This document shows positions 48,288 through 56,381 of a stretch of DNA of 64,000 bases, piece by piece. The position numbers and the translations under genes are program-made. The stretch is from Cuneatibacter caecimuris (lineage in GTDB: Bacteria > Bacillota > Clostridia > Lachnospirales > Lachnospiraceae): NCBI RefSeq assembly GCF_004216775.1, contig NZ_SGXF01000004.1, positions 186,001 through 250,000 of the forward strand. The letters are read 5' to 3'. A model generated the notes under the pieces. That model ran no database searches and was not told the origin of the DNA. It was given only the letters and a program-made list of their open reading frames with translations. The number at the start of each line of letters is the position of its first letter. The stretch's first letter is position 1.

Positions 48288-48303
48288 GGAATTGGGATAT
48301 ACT
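48275..48303 (+). promoter_or_regulatory. Promoter of the CPBP protease gene
   Basis: TTTACT (48275-48280) and TATACT (48298-48303), 17 bp apart. It overlaps the minus-strand promoter by 13 bp, so the two should interfere. Confidence 0.55.
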
Positions 48304-48352
48304 GAATACATATTTTGAGGGCAGGCAGGCCTGCTGAAAGTGAGGACGGTTT

Positions 48353-49285
48353 ATGGCTGACGCAAGAAAATCTTTTTCCAGGGCAGGCTGGGCTTTTGTG
48401 GCTTTTGAGGTTGGGACCCTGCTGGGCAAAGTGCTGATTGCATTTATAATTGTATTGGGGGAGGCGAGGCTTGGGTGGGACCTGTCCGACTGGCAGGAAT
48501 TCTGTGTACAGGATTTTTTCCGCTACCTGACCAGCGTGCCGTTGTATTATCTGGTGTTCCGGTCCGTTCCGTCCTGCCCTCCGAAGAAGGAAACATGGAG
48601 CTTTAAGAAGCTTGTCCTGACAATGATAATGCTTTATGGGCTGATCGAGGTGGGGGGGATTATCGGAAACCTTCTGATGTTTCTGATAAACGGAGTATCA
48701 TCCAACCCTTCGCAGAATGGTTTGGTGGAGCTTCTGAACACTTTGCCCATTCCGGCAATCTTTCTCTGTGTGGTGGTGGCGGCTCCTGTGATTGAGGAAT
48801 TGGTCTTCCGAAAATGGCTGCTGGACCGGGTGGGAAGATTCGGGGAAAGGACGGCTGTGCTGCTGTCAGCAGTGGTCTTCGGCCTGGCCCATGGGAATTT
48901 TTATCAGTTTTTTTATGCGTTTGCAGCCGGAGGCGTGTTTGCATATATCTATATGCGCACCGGAAAAATCCAGTATACCATCGGGTTCCATATGGTGGTT
49001 AATTTTCTGGGCAGCATTATCCCTATGCTGATGTTGGACGAGATTTTCAGCGGCGCTGCGAAGAGCGGAACACTGCTTGCAATGGTCCTGTATGCTTCGG
49101 CGGTGCTGGGCGTTGCCGCAGCCGGATGCACGCTGCTGATAGGCTGGCGGAAACGGCTGAAATGGGTCGCCGCAGAGCAGGAAATGCCGGCCGGGCAGAG
49201 GCTGAAAACAGTCTGGCGTAATCCGGGGATGATCGCCTGCTCAGTGGTGCTGTTGGCAATTTTTGTTTTGAATCTGGTGTTTTAG
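48353..49285 (+). CDS. CPBP family intramembrane metalloprotease
   Basis: 310 residues with about eight transmembrane helices. The three motifs of the family are present: EELVFRKWLLDR (E148, E149), FGLAHGNFYQF and HMVVNFLG. Members include the CAAX prenyl proteases and bacterial Abi proteins, some of which protect against or mature peptides. The substrate is unknown. A GAGG site precedes the ATG and a strong terminator follows. Confidence 0.88.
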   Translation: MADARKSFSRAGWAFVAFEVGTLLGKVLIAFIIVLGEARLGWDLSDWQEFCVQDFFRYLTSVPLYYLVFRSVPSCPPKKETWSFKKLVLTMIMLYGLIEVGGIIGNLLMFLINGVSSNPSQNGLVELLNTLPIPAIFLCVVVAAPVIEELVFRKWLLDRVGRFGERTAVLLSAVVFGLAHGNFYQFFYAFAAGGVFAYIYMRTGKIQYTIGFHMVVNFLGSIIPMLMLDEIFSGAAKSGTLLAMVLYASAVLGVAAAGCTLLIGWRKRLKWVAAEQEMPAGQRLKTVWRNPGMIACSVVLLAIFVLNLVF

Positions 49286-49331
49286 ACTATTCAGACAGCC
49301 GCCGCGCCATGTAAACTCCGATCAATCTATA

Positions 49332-49368
49332 AACAGCCGGCCCGTACGTGATGAGGGCTGGCTGTTTT
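49332..49368 (+). terminator. Terminator after the CPBP gene
   Basis: AACAGCCGGCCC pairs with GGGCTGGCTGTT (one mismatch or G-U), followed by TTT; A-run on the left may serve the purF-like gene on the other strand. Confidence 0.75.
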
Positions 49369-49420
49369 TCTTCTCAGGACAATTACGCGATAACCCGGGG
49401 CAGTTTCTGCTGCTCTGCCA

Positions 49421-50833
49421 TTATTCTCTTCCGTCCCAGCAGTAAGTGCACAGCTTGCTGCGGTCCATACCAACCGATGAGATCATATCATCCAGCCGGT
49501 GATAGTGCAGGGAAGTAAAGTTCAGCTGTTTTCCGATGCGCTCCACCATTGCATGGTAGCGGTCGCTTTCAGGATCCGCGTACACCTGGAGGTTTGCATA
49601 GGCGTTGTCTCCCTCCATTTCTCTGATGACGCGCCTTGTGATCAGGTCCATCTCAGATGAGGACCGGGAGAAGTTCAGATATTTGCAGCCGTACAGAAGC
49701 GGGGGGCAGGCAGGGCGGATATGTACCTCTCTTGCGCCGCTCTGGTACAGGAACTCAGTGGTTTCACGCAGCTGGGTTCCGCGTACAATGGAATCGTCGA
49801 TGAGGAGCAGGCTGCGGTTTTTGATCAGGTCGTGAACGGGAATCAGCTTCATCTTGGCGATCAGATTGCGCTGGCTCTGGATGGTCGGCATAAATGATCT
49901 GGGCCAGGTAGGGGTATATTTGATAAAAGGGCGGGAAAAAGGGATACCCGATTCATTGGCGTATCCGATGGCATGGGCGATGCCGGAATCCGGGACGCCC
50001 GCCACAATGTCGGGAGAAACCCGTCCCGTGTCCCGCTTGGCCAGCATTGCGCCGCAGTGGTAGCGCATTTCTTCCACGCTGATCCCTTCGTAAGATGCAG
50101 AAGGATAACCGTAATAGATCCAAAGGAAGGTGCAGATCCGCATTTCTTTTCCTGGCTGTACCAGAGTGCGGACGCCTTCCGGGGTAACGATCACCACTTC
50201 GCCGGGCCCCAGTTCTTTGGCGTCCTGGTAACCGAGATTCAGATAAGCAAAGCTTTCAAAGGATACGCAGTATGCGTCCTCTTTCCGGCCAATGGCCACT
50301 GGGGTGCGGCCCATTTTGTCTCTGGCGGCATAGATGCCCATGGGGGTCATAATCACAATAGTCATGGAACCGTCAATCAGGTCCTGGGCATACTGGATTC
50401 CTTCAATCAGGTTGGCTTTCTGATTGATGATCGCCGCGGTGAGCTCCGTGGGGTTGATATCGCCTCCGCTCATTTCCAGAAAATGAGAGGTGCCGTCTGA
50501 AAAGAGCCGCTGTTCAATTTCATCTGCATTGTTGATCTTTCCCACAGTCATAATGGCATATGTGCCATGATGGGACCGGACGATCAGCGGCTGGGGCTCA
50601 TAGTCTGAAATGCAGCCGATGCCAAGCTGCCCCTGCATGGTGTTCACATCTTTATCAAATTTTGTGCGGAAAGGCGCGTTTTCTATATTATGGATCGCCC
50701 TGTCAAAACCGTTCTTGCGGTCGTAGGCGGCCATGCCGGCCCGCCTTGTGCCCAGATGGGAATGGTAATCTGTTCCGAAAAACAAGTCAAATATACAATC
50801 GTTTTTTGATGCAACGCCAAAAAATCCGCCCAT
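49421..50833 (-). CDS. Amidophosphoribosyltransferase-like protein lacking the N-terminal Cys
   Basis: 470 residues. The overall sequence follows PurF: an Ntn-type glutaminase domain followed by a PRPP-binding phosphoribosyltransferase domain with LLLIDDSIVRGTQL. True PurF exposes an N-terminal Cys (CGVFG); here the protein starts MGGFFGVAS, so Gly replaces the nucleophile and glutamine hydrolysis should be impossible. Ammonia-dependent synthesis or another ribosyl transfer remains possible. The C-terminus CTYCWDG may hold a metal. A canonical purF probably exists elsewhere in the genome. GGAGG precedes the ATG. It stands alone, not in a pur operon. Confidence 0.82.
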   Translation of the reverse strand: MGGFFGVASKNDCIFDLFFGTDYHSHLGTRRAGMAAYDRKNGFDRAIHNIENAPFRTKFDKDVNTMQGQLGIGCISDYEPQPLIVRSHHGTYAIMTVGKINNADEIEQRLFSDGTSHFLEMSGGDINPTELTAAIINQKANLIEGIQYAQDLIDGSMTIVIMTPMGIYAARDKMGRTPVAIGRKEDAYCVSFESFAYLNLGYQDAKELGPGEVVIVTPEGVRTLVQPGKEMRICTFLWIYYGYPSASYEGISVEEMRYHCGAMLAKRDTGRVSPDIVAGVPDSGIAHAIGYANESGIPFSRPFIKYTPTWPRSFMPTIQSQRNLIAKMKLIPVHDLIKNRSLLLIDDSIVRGTQLRETTEFLYQSGAREVHIRPACPPLLYGCKYLNFSRSSSEMDLITRRVIREMEGDNAYANLQVYADPESDRYHAMVERIGKQLNFTSLHYHRLDDMISSVGMDRSKLCTYCWDGRE

Positions 50834-50952
50834 ATTCGTAATTCCTCCGTCAGTAAATTTTCCGTCCGCTTATTTGCGGATATTAAAAGTATATCATAGA
50901 GTACATAAAACTACAAATCTCTATTTTAGAGAAAGAAAAGCGCAGAAACTTA

Positions 50953-50981
50953 TTGCGATTTGTGCATATTTGCGGTATGAT
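50953..50981 (+). promoter_or_regulatory. Promoter of the Gfo/Idh/MocA gene
   Basis: TTGCGA (50953-50958) and TATGAT (50976-50981), 17 bp apart, about 33 bases before the coding start. Confidence 0.65.
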
Positions 50982-51020
50982 GCAAGGTGTGGAATTATTT
51001 TTATTGGGAGGCGTTTTGTA

Positions 51021-52235
51021 ATGGAAAAGGTGAAGGCCGTGCTGGCCGGAGCGGGCGGATACGGAAAAATTTATCTGGAGTACATGCCTGAGGGGCCCTG
51101 CGCGGATGTAGAGCTGGTGGCAGTTGTGGACCCATATCTGGAAAAGAGTCCGGAAGCGTGGGAAATGGTAAAACAGAAACAGCTGCCTGTTTATGACAGC
51201 CTGGAAGAATTCTATCAGCATCAGAAAGCGGACCTGGCGATTCTTGCCACGCCTCTGCCCATGCATAAGGAGCAATGTATTACCGCAATGGCAAATGGCT
51301 CCCATGTTCTCTGTGAGAAGCCGCTGGTGCCTGTATTGCAGGACATTCCGGAGCTCCGGGAAGCGGTTAAAAAGTATCAAAAGACATTGTCCGTAGCGTT
51401 CCAGTGGGATTACCTGCCGTCTGTCCTGAGGGTAAAGGAATTGTATGCCGGGGGTGAACTGGGCAGGGCGGTACGGATGAAGAGCTATATTTCCTGGCCC
51501 AGAACGCTGAAGTATTACAGCAGGGGATGGGCTGCCAGGGCAAAGGATGCCCGTGGGAACTACATACTGGATTCCATTGTGACGAATGCGGTGGCGCATT
51601 ATGTCCAGGTGATGCTCTATATTCTGGGAGACGGGACCGGGCATGCGGAAGAAATTGCCAGCGGGCGGGGAGCGCTTTATCGGGCAAATGATATTGAAAC
51701 TTATGATACCGCAGCCCTGGAAATGGAAACAGTCCATGGGGTAAAGCTGTATTTTTATGCGACCCATGCCAGCAACTACAAGATTGATCCTATGTTTGTA
51801 TATGAGTTTGAACAGGCGGTTGTAACGATGAACGCCTTTGACAGAGGGAAACAGATTACAATTTTTTACCGGGACGGAAGAATAGAAGAACTGGAGAATA
51901 TGGGCCCGGACATGGGATGCGTGGAGAAACTGGAGTCTGCGGTGCGATCCGCCAGAACAGGGAAAGAAGGCCCTTGTTCCATTGATGCTTCTCTTTCCAG
52001 CTTGAGGCTGGCCAATGGTCTGCTGGATTATATTCCCATCCGGGAGTTTGACCGCAGCATGGTGAAGTTTGATGAGGAACAGCAGGTTGTATTTGTCCCG
52101 GGTCTGCATCTGGATCTTTACCGCTGCTATGAGCAGTGGAAGCTGCCTTCTGAATTGGGAATCCCTTATGCTGTGCCGGAAACAGAGTTTTTATTAGAGG
52201 GTTATGACAAGTTTATGGGAACGCTTTTGAAATAG
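51021..52235 (+). CDS. Gfo/Idh/MocA family oxidoreductase
   Basis: 404 residues. The Rossmann motif AGAGGYGKIYLEYM and the CEKPLVPVLQDI segment (E-K-P with the conserved Lys) are diagnostic. The C-terminal domain is the alpha/beta substrate fold. Members use NAD(P) to oxidise or reduce sugars and inositols; the substrate is not deducible. GGGAGG precedes the ATG at 51021. The next gene, Sua5, follows closely but is functionally unrelated. Confidence 0.88.
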   Translation: MEKVKAVLAGAGGYGKIYLEYMPEGPCADVELVAVVDPYLEKSPEAWEMVKQKQLPVYDSLEEFYQHQKADLAILATPLPMHKEQCITAMANGSHVLCEKPLVPVLQDIPELREAVKKYQKTLSVAFQWDYLPSVLRVKELYAGGELGRAVRMKSYISWPRTLKYYSRGWAARAKDARGNYILDSIVTNAVAHYVQVMLYILGDGTGHAEEIASGRGALYRANDIETYDTAALEMETVHGVKLYFYATHASNYKIDPMFVYEFEQAVVTMNAFDRGKQITIFYRDGRIEELENMGPDMGCVEKLESAVRSARTGKEGPCSIDASLSSLRLANGLLDYIPIREFDRSMVKFDEEQQVVFVPGLHLDLYRCYEQWKLPSELGIPYAVPETEFLLEGYDKFMGTLLK

Positions 52236-52266
52236 AAAGGGTCTTCGGGGTAGAAAGGACATGAAG

Positions 52267-53352
52267 ATGAAGACAACGTGCTGTCAGGTGACGGATTTGG
52301 AGAGGGACAGGAAGAATATTGAAGAGGCGGGAAGGGTTCTGAGGGCCGGAGGCCTGGTGGCTTTTCCCACGGAGACAGTATATGGCCTGGGCGCCAATGC
52401 GCTGGATGAAAAAGCCGCTGCCCGAATCTATGCCGCAAAAGGCCGCCCCAGCGATAATCCTCTGATCGTACATATTGCAGGCCGGGAACAGTTAAGTTCT
52501 CTGGTGACAGAAATTACGGAGACGGCGGACCGGCTGATGGATGCGTTCTGGCCGGGCCCCATGACGCTGATCTTCCCGAAGAAGCCTGCTGTGCCTTATG
52601 GAACGACAGGAGGACTGGACACGGTGGCGGTGCGCATGCCTTCGCATCCTTCGGCTCTGGCGCTGATTGCGGCGGCAGGGGTGCCGGTTGCAGCCCCCAG
52701 CGCCAATACCTCCGGCAGGCCCAGCCCCACGCAGGCAGAGCATGTGATGGAAGATATGGATGGTAAAATAGAGATGGTTCTGGATGGAGGCCCCGTGGGA
52801 ATCGGGATTGAATCCACGATTGTGGATTTGACCGGTCCGGTTCCAATGATTCTTCGTCCCGGATATATTACACGGGAAATGCTGGAGCAGGCAGTAGGCC
52901 CGGTGGAGGTCGATCCGGCTGTGGCAGGGGAAGCAGCTCCCGGCGTACGCCCCAAGGCGCCGGGAATGAAATACCGTCACTACGCGCCAAAGGTGCCTAT
53001 GATACTGGTGCGCGGCGGGCCGGAGGGCGTGGTCAGGACCATCAGGCGTCTGGCCGGGGAAGAAGATGCTGCGGGAGGATGCGCGGGTATTTTGTGCACT
53101 GATGAGACGAAAGATCAGTTTCCCCAGGGAATATGCCGCAGCGTGGGCAGCCGGAGGGAGCCGCAGAGCGTGGCCCACAATCTGTATGCAGTCCTGCGGG
53201 AATTTGACGGTTTGGGCGTGACAAAAATTTATTCGGAAGTATTTGATGAGACACCACTTGGACGTTCAGTGATGAACCGGCTGTCAAAAGCAGCCGGCCA
53301 TCAGGAAATAACAGCAGACAGGGAGGAATCATGCGGCATTTTAACAGAGTGA
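52267..53352 (+). CDS. L-threonylcarbamoyladenylate synthase (Sua5 type)
   Basis: 361 residues. The YrdC domain has GGLVAFPTETVYGLGANAL, KGRPSDNPLIVHI and AAPSANTSGRPSPT; the C-terminal Sua5 domain (about 230-350) starts with APGMKYRHYAPK. It makes the threonylcarbamoyl-AMP used for t6A37 in ANN-decoding tRNAs. The ATG at 52267 has better spacing from AAGGA than the ATG at 52261. Its 3' end overlaps the LMW-PTP-like gene by 22 bases. Confidence 0.93.
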   Translation: MKTTCCQVTDLERDRKNIEEAGRVLRAGGLVAFPTETVYGLGANALDEKAAARIYAAKGRPSDNPLIVHIAGREQLSSLVTEITETADRLMDAFWPGPMTLIFPKKPAVPYGTTGGLDTVAVRMPSHPSALALIAAAGVPVAAPSANTSGRPSPTQAEHVMEDMDGKIEMVLDGGPVGIGIESTIVDLTGPVPMILRPGYITREMLEQAVGPVEVDPAVAGEAAPGVRPKAPGMKYRHYAPKVPMILVRGGPEGVVRTIRRLAGEEDAAGGCAGILCTDETKDQFPQGICRSVGSRREPQSVAHNLYAVLREFDGLGVTKIYSEVFDETPLGRSVMNRLSKAAGHQEITADREESCGILTE

Positions 53353-53798
53353 TTTTTGTGGACAGGGAGAATACCTGCCGCAGCATTATGGCGGAGGCGA
53401 TTCTGCGGCAGGTGCGGGACGCAATGCAGGTATCGGACTGGAATTCTATTATATCAAGGGGACTGGCGGTCTTGTTTCCCGAACCGCTTAACCCGAAGGC
53501 AGTGGCAATAATCAAAGGCCATGGGCTGAATGTGGACCGTACCAATTCCGTATTATTTACAGAAGAGGAATGCGGGGAGAGCACGTTGGTTTTGACAATG
53601 ACAGAAAGAGAAAAGCGCCAGATCCTGGAGGACTATACTGCAGTCCCGAATCTCTACACGCTCAGGGAATTCGCGGGGGAGCGCGGGGATATTGAAGAGC
53701 CATATGGGAAATCCCTGGCGGAATACGGGGCGCTGTATGAATATCTGGATCTCATGGTAAAAATGGCAGTGCAGAAGCTGCTGAAGGAGGACGAATAA
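53331..53798 (+). CDS. LMW protein-tyrosine phosphatase-like protein lacking the catalytic Cys
   Basis: 155 residues with the fold of low-molecular-weight phosphatases. The P-loop should read V-C-x5-R-S; here it is FVDRENTCRS, with D11 in place of the nucleophilic Cys while R17 and S18 are kept. The C-terminal acid loop reads DIEEPYG rather than DPDPYG-like. Classical phosphatase activity is therefore unlikely; a binding or regulatory role is possible. GGGAGG precedes the ATG. In the common Firmicutes order this gene follows Sua5 and precedes RpiB, as here. Confidence 0.85.
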   Translation: MRHFNRVIFVDRENTCRSIMAEAILRQVRDAMQVSDWNSIISRGLAVLFPEPLNPKAVAIIKGHGLNVDRTNSVLFTEEECGESTLVLTMTEREKRQILEDYTAVPNLYTLREFAGERGDIEEPYGKSLAEYGALYEYLDLMVKMAVQKLLKEDE

Positions 53799-54224
53799 AT
53801 GATTGCGGTTGGATGTGATCAGGGAGGATTTGAACTGAAGCAGGAGATTCTGAAATACCTGCAGGAACAGAAGATTGAATATAAAGACTTTGGATGCTAC
53901 AGCACAGCGTCTGTGGATTATCCGGCTTACGCGAGAAAGGTGGCAGAAGCAGTGGCGGCGGGGGATTTTGAAAAGGGAATTCTGATCTGCGGCACAGGTA
54001 TCGGAATTTCCATAGCTGCCAATAAGGTAAAAGGGATCAGGGCCGCGCTCTGCAGCGACTGCTTTTCTGCGGAAATGACCCGGCTTCACAATGACGCTAA
54101 TATTCTCTGTATGGGTGGCAGGGTGCTTGGTGCCGGCCTGGCTCTGAAGATTACAGATACTTTCCTGCATACGCCGTTTTCCGGAGAAGAGCGCCATGCC
54201 AGAAGGATTGGCATGATCGAATAA
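53799..54224 (+). CDS. rpiB: RpiB/LacAB family sugar-phosphate isomerase
   Basis: 141 residues. The family motif CGTGIGISIAANKVKGIRAA and the start IAVGCDQGGFELK match RpiB, which interconverts ribose 5-phosphate and ribulose 5-phosphate in the pentose phosphate pathway. The ATG directly follows the stop of the previous gene, so translation is coupled. An allose or galactose-6-phosphate isomerase role is less likely in this context. Confidence 0.9.
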   Translation: MIAVGCDQGGFELKQEILKYLQEQKIEYKDFGCYSTASVDYPAYARKVAEAVAAGDFEKGILICGTGIGISIAANKVKGIRAALCSDCFSAEMTRLHNDANILCMGGRVLGAGLALKITDTFLHTPFSGEERHARRIGMIE

Positions 54225-54267
54225 GAAGAAAGCCGCACGAAATAGTGCAGGCTTGTGGAGGTAAGGG

Positions 54268-55662
54268 ATGGCAGCCGGAAAAAAGGTGGCCGGATCTGCG
54301 GTGCAGGGGAACCAGATTACAGAAGGCGTGATCTGGAAGCAGATTCTGATTTTCTTTTTCCCAATTCTTTTTGGTACATTTTTTCAGCAGCTGTACAATA
54401 CGGCTGACGCGATGATTGTGGGCCGGTTTGTAGGAAAAGAGGCCCTGGCGGCTGTGGGCGGAACCACAGGCACGCTGATTAACCTGCTGATCGGATTCTT
54501 TGTGGGGCTGTCCAGCGGTGCCACGGTAATTATTTCGCAGTTTTATGGTGCGAACAACGGAGCCAGGGTGCATGACGCGGTGCATACTGCCATCGCATTT
54601 TCCATTGCGGGCGGCGCAGTTCTGACTGTGGCAGGGATTCTTATTTCCAGATTCGCCCTGGAAGCCATGAAAACGCCGGCTGACGTGATGGATCACGCTT
54701 TGGTGTACATCAGGGTGTATTTTGCCGGCACCATTGCCAACCTGATTTATAATATTGGGTCCAGTATTCTCAGGGCCATCGGGGATTCCAGACGGCCGCT
54801 GTATTATCTGATCGCTTGCTGCTTTGCCAATATTATACTGGATGTTGTTTTTGTTGTATTTTTCAAACTGGGCGTGCTGGGCGTAGCCCTTGGCACAGTT
54901 TTGTCCCAGGTGCTCAGCGCTGCTTTAGTGCTGCGCACGCTGATGAAGACGGATGACGTATACAAACTTACCTGGAAGGATGTGCGCATGGACGGCCTGA
55001 TGCTGAAAAGAATGGTGCAGATCGGATTTCCCGCGGGCCTTCAGTCAGTGATGTATACGGTTTCCAATATTATTGTCCAGACCGGCGTAAATACTCTGGG
55101 AACAGATGCGGCTGCTGCCTGGGCGACCTACGGGAAGGTGGACGGGCTGTTCTGGATGATGATCAGCGCTTTGGGAATTTCTGCCACAACTTTTGTAGGT
55201 CAGAATTATGGAGCCGGAAAAAAGGAACGGGTACACAGAGGTGTGGGCGTCTGCGTGGGATTGGGGATCATTATGACGCTGATCATGTGTGCTGCGCTGT
55301 ATTTCGGCGGGTACTATCTGATTGTGCTTTTTACCGGCGATCAGGCTGTACGGGGGCTCTGTATGGAATTGCTTCATTTCATGGTGCCTACTTTTGTCAC
55401 GTATCTTGCAATTGAGATTCTTTCCGGCGCGCTCAGAGGCGTGGGGGACTGCTGGATTCCGATGCTCATCACAGGCATAGGCGTATGCGGAATCCGGGTG
55501 ATCTGGATTTTGCTGGCGCTGCCGGTGAAACCCAATATAATCACAGCGGCGTTCTGTTATCCGCTGACCTGGGTGATTACGTCTGTGGCGTTTGTTATCT
55601 ACTACAGATGGTTCAGCAAGCTCAAAGGCGGGAGAAATAAGTGGAGAAAAGCAAATATTTAG
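54268..55662 (+). CDS. MATE family efflux transporter
   Basis: 464 residues, twelve transmembrane helices. It opens ILFGTFFQQLYNTADAMIVG with the later GLSSGATVIISQFYGA segment, the large DinF/NorM-like group common in Clostridia. The substrate is unknown. It follows rpiB by 43 bases with GTGGAGG before the ATG and could be in the same transcript. Confidence 0.9.
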   Translation: MAAGKKVAGSAVQGNQITEGVIWKQILIFFFPILFGTFFQQLYNTADAMIVGRFVGKEALAAVGGTTGTLINLLIGFFVGLSSGATVIISQFYGANNGARVHDAVHTAIAFSIAGGAVLTVAGILISRFALEAMKTPADVMDHALVYIRVYFAGTIANLIYNIGSSILRAIGDSRRPLYYLIACCFANIILDVVFVVFFKLGVLGVALGTVLSQVLSAALVLRTLMKTDDVYKLTWKDVRMDGLMLKRMVQIGFPAGLQSVMYTVSNIIVQTGVNTLGTDAAAAWATYGKVDGLFWMMISALGISATTFVGQNYGAGKKERVHRGVGVCVGLGIIMTLIMCAALYFGGYYLIVLFTGDQAVRGLCMELLHFMVPTFVTYLAIEILSGALRGVGDCWIPMLITGIGVCGIRVIWILLALPVKPNIITAAFCYPLTWVITSVAFVIYYRWFSKLKGGRNKWRKANI

Positions 55663-55739
55663 GCATAATCAGACTGTAAAGGCTATAAAATATAAATATA
55701 GTTTACAGAAAATGATGTGATGAGAAAGGATGAAGCGAA

Positions 55740-56126
55740 ATGAAGAAGCTGACGGAGAGCGAGACTATTGTGATGCAGTGCATCTGGAAAGGCCAGAAGG
55801 ACGTCACGATTGCCCAAATTATGCAATGGGCCAGAGAAGATCATGGTAAAGACTGGAAACAGCAGACAGTATCCACCCATCTGTCCCATCTGGCGGCCAA
55901 AGGGTATGTGGATTTTTATACAGGCGGCCGCGTTTCTTATTACCGGCCTCTGGTGGATGTGGAGGATTACAAGCGGGACCGCAATGGAAATTTCCTGAAC
56001 GCCTGGTACGGAGGGTCCATCAGCAATATGGTGGAAAAACTCAACGCGGACGGGATGCTGGAAAAAGCAGAGGTTACAAAATTGAGGAAGATTCTCAGCG
56101 GGAAAAGTAAGACTGCTGACCAATAA
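55740..56126 (+). CDS. BlaI/MecI family transcriptional repressor
   Basis: 128 residues. The winged helix reads LTESETIVMQCIWKGQKDVT, then KQQTVSTHLSHLAAKGYVDF, as in BlaI, MecI and CopY. The usual BlaR1 sensor protease is not adjacent, so the induction mechanism is unclear. GAAAGGATGAAGCGAA precedes the ATG. Targets might include the upstream MATE gene or unlinked genes. Confidence 0.88.
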   Translation: MKKLTESETIVMQCIWKGQKDVTIAQIMQWAREDHGKDWKQQTVSTHLSHLAAKGYVDFYTGGRVSYYRPLVDVEDYKRDRNGNFLNAWYGGSISNMVEKLNADGMLEKAEVTKLRKILSGKSKTADQ

Positions 56127-56231
56127 AACTTTTTCGGTGCAAATTGATAAACCTGCCTGGGGCTGCTTGCTGCTGAAACAGATATCTGCGCAGCCCCTGT
56201 GCCGGGATGCATAACCGTATGGAAATTTGTA

Positions 56232-56260
56232 TTGACAGAAAGAAAAAAATGTTATATAGT
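56232..56260 (+). promoter_or_regulatory. Promoter of a candidate small RNA
   Basis: Consensus TTGACA (56232-56237) and TATAGT (56255-56260) spaced exactly 17 bp. No coding region lies downstream on this strand before a terminator. Confidence 0.75.
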
Positions 56261-56266
56261 AAGTAT

Positions 56267-56333
56267 AGGTTAGAAATAACTAACCGCTGCATACAAATAC
56301 TTAACCTAAAAAAGGACCCTGAGGTCCTTTTTT
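56267..56333 (+). ncRNA. Candidate small RNA with own promoter and terminator
   Basis: About 67 bases from the predicted start to the end of a terminator. GGTTAG and CTAACC (56268-56284 region) form a hairpin; AGGTTA can instead pair with TAACCT at 56302-56307, giving two exclusive folds. The terminator AAAAAAGGACC-CTGA-GGTCCTTTTTT (56308-56333) is perfect. No known RNA family was recognised. The GGTTAG palindrome could alternatively be an operator of a DtxR-like regulator. Confidence 0.5.
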
Positions 56334-56381
56334 AAATTACAGGAAATTTTGCAGAAAATCCCTGTGATAGAATTATAATGT

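Noticed and set aside
50883-52109. A 408-codon minus-strand frame opposite the oxidoreductase gene.
   Set aside because: Shadow of the Gfo/Idh/MocA gene; the composition is unlike that of a real protein.
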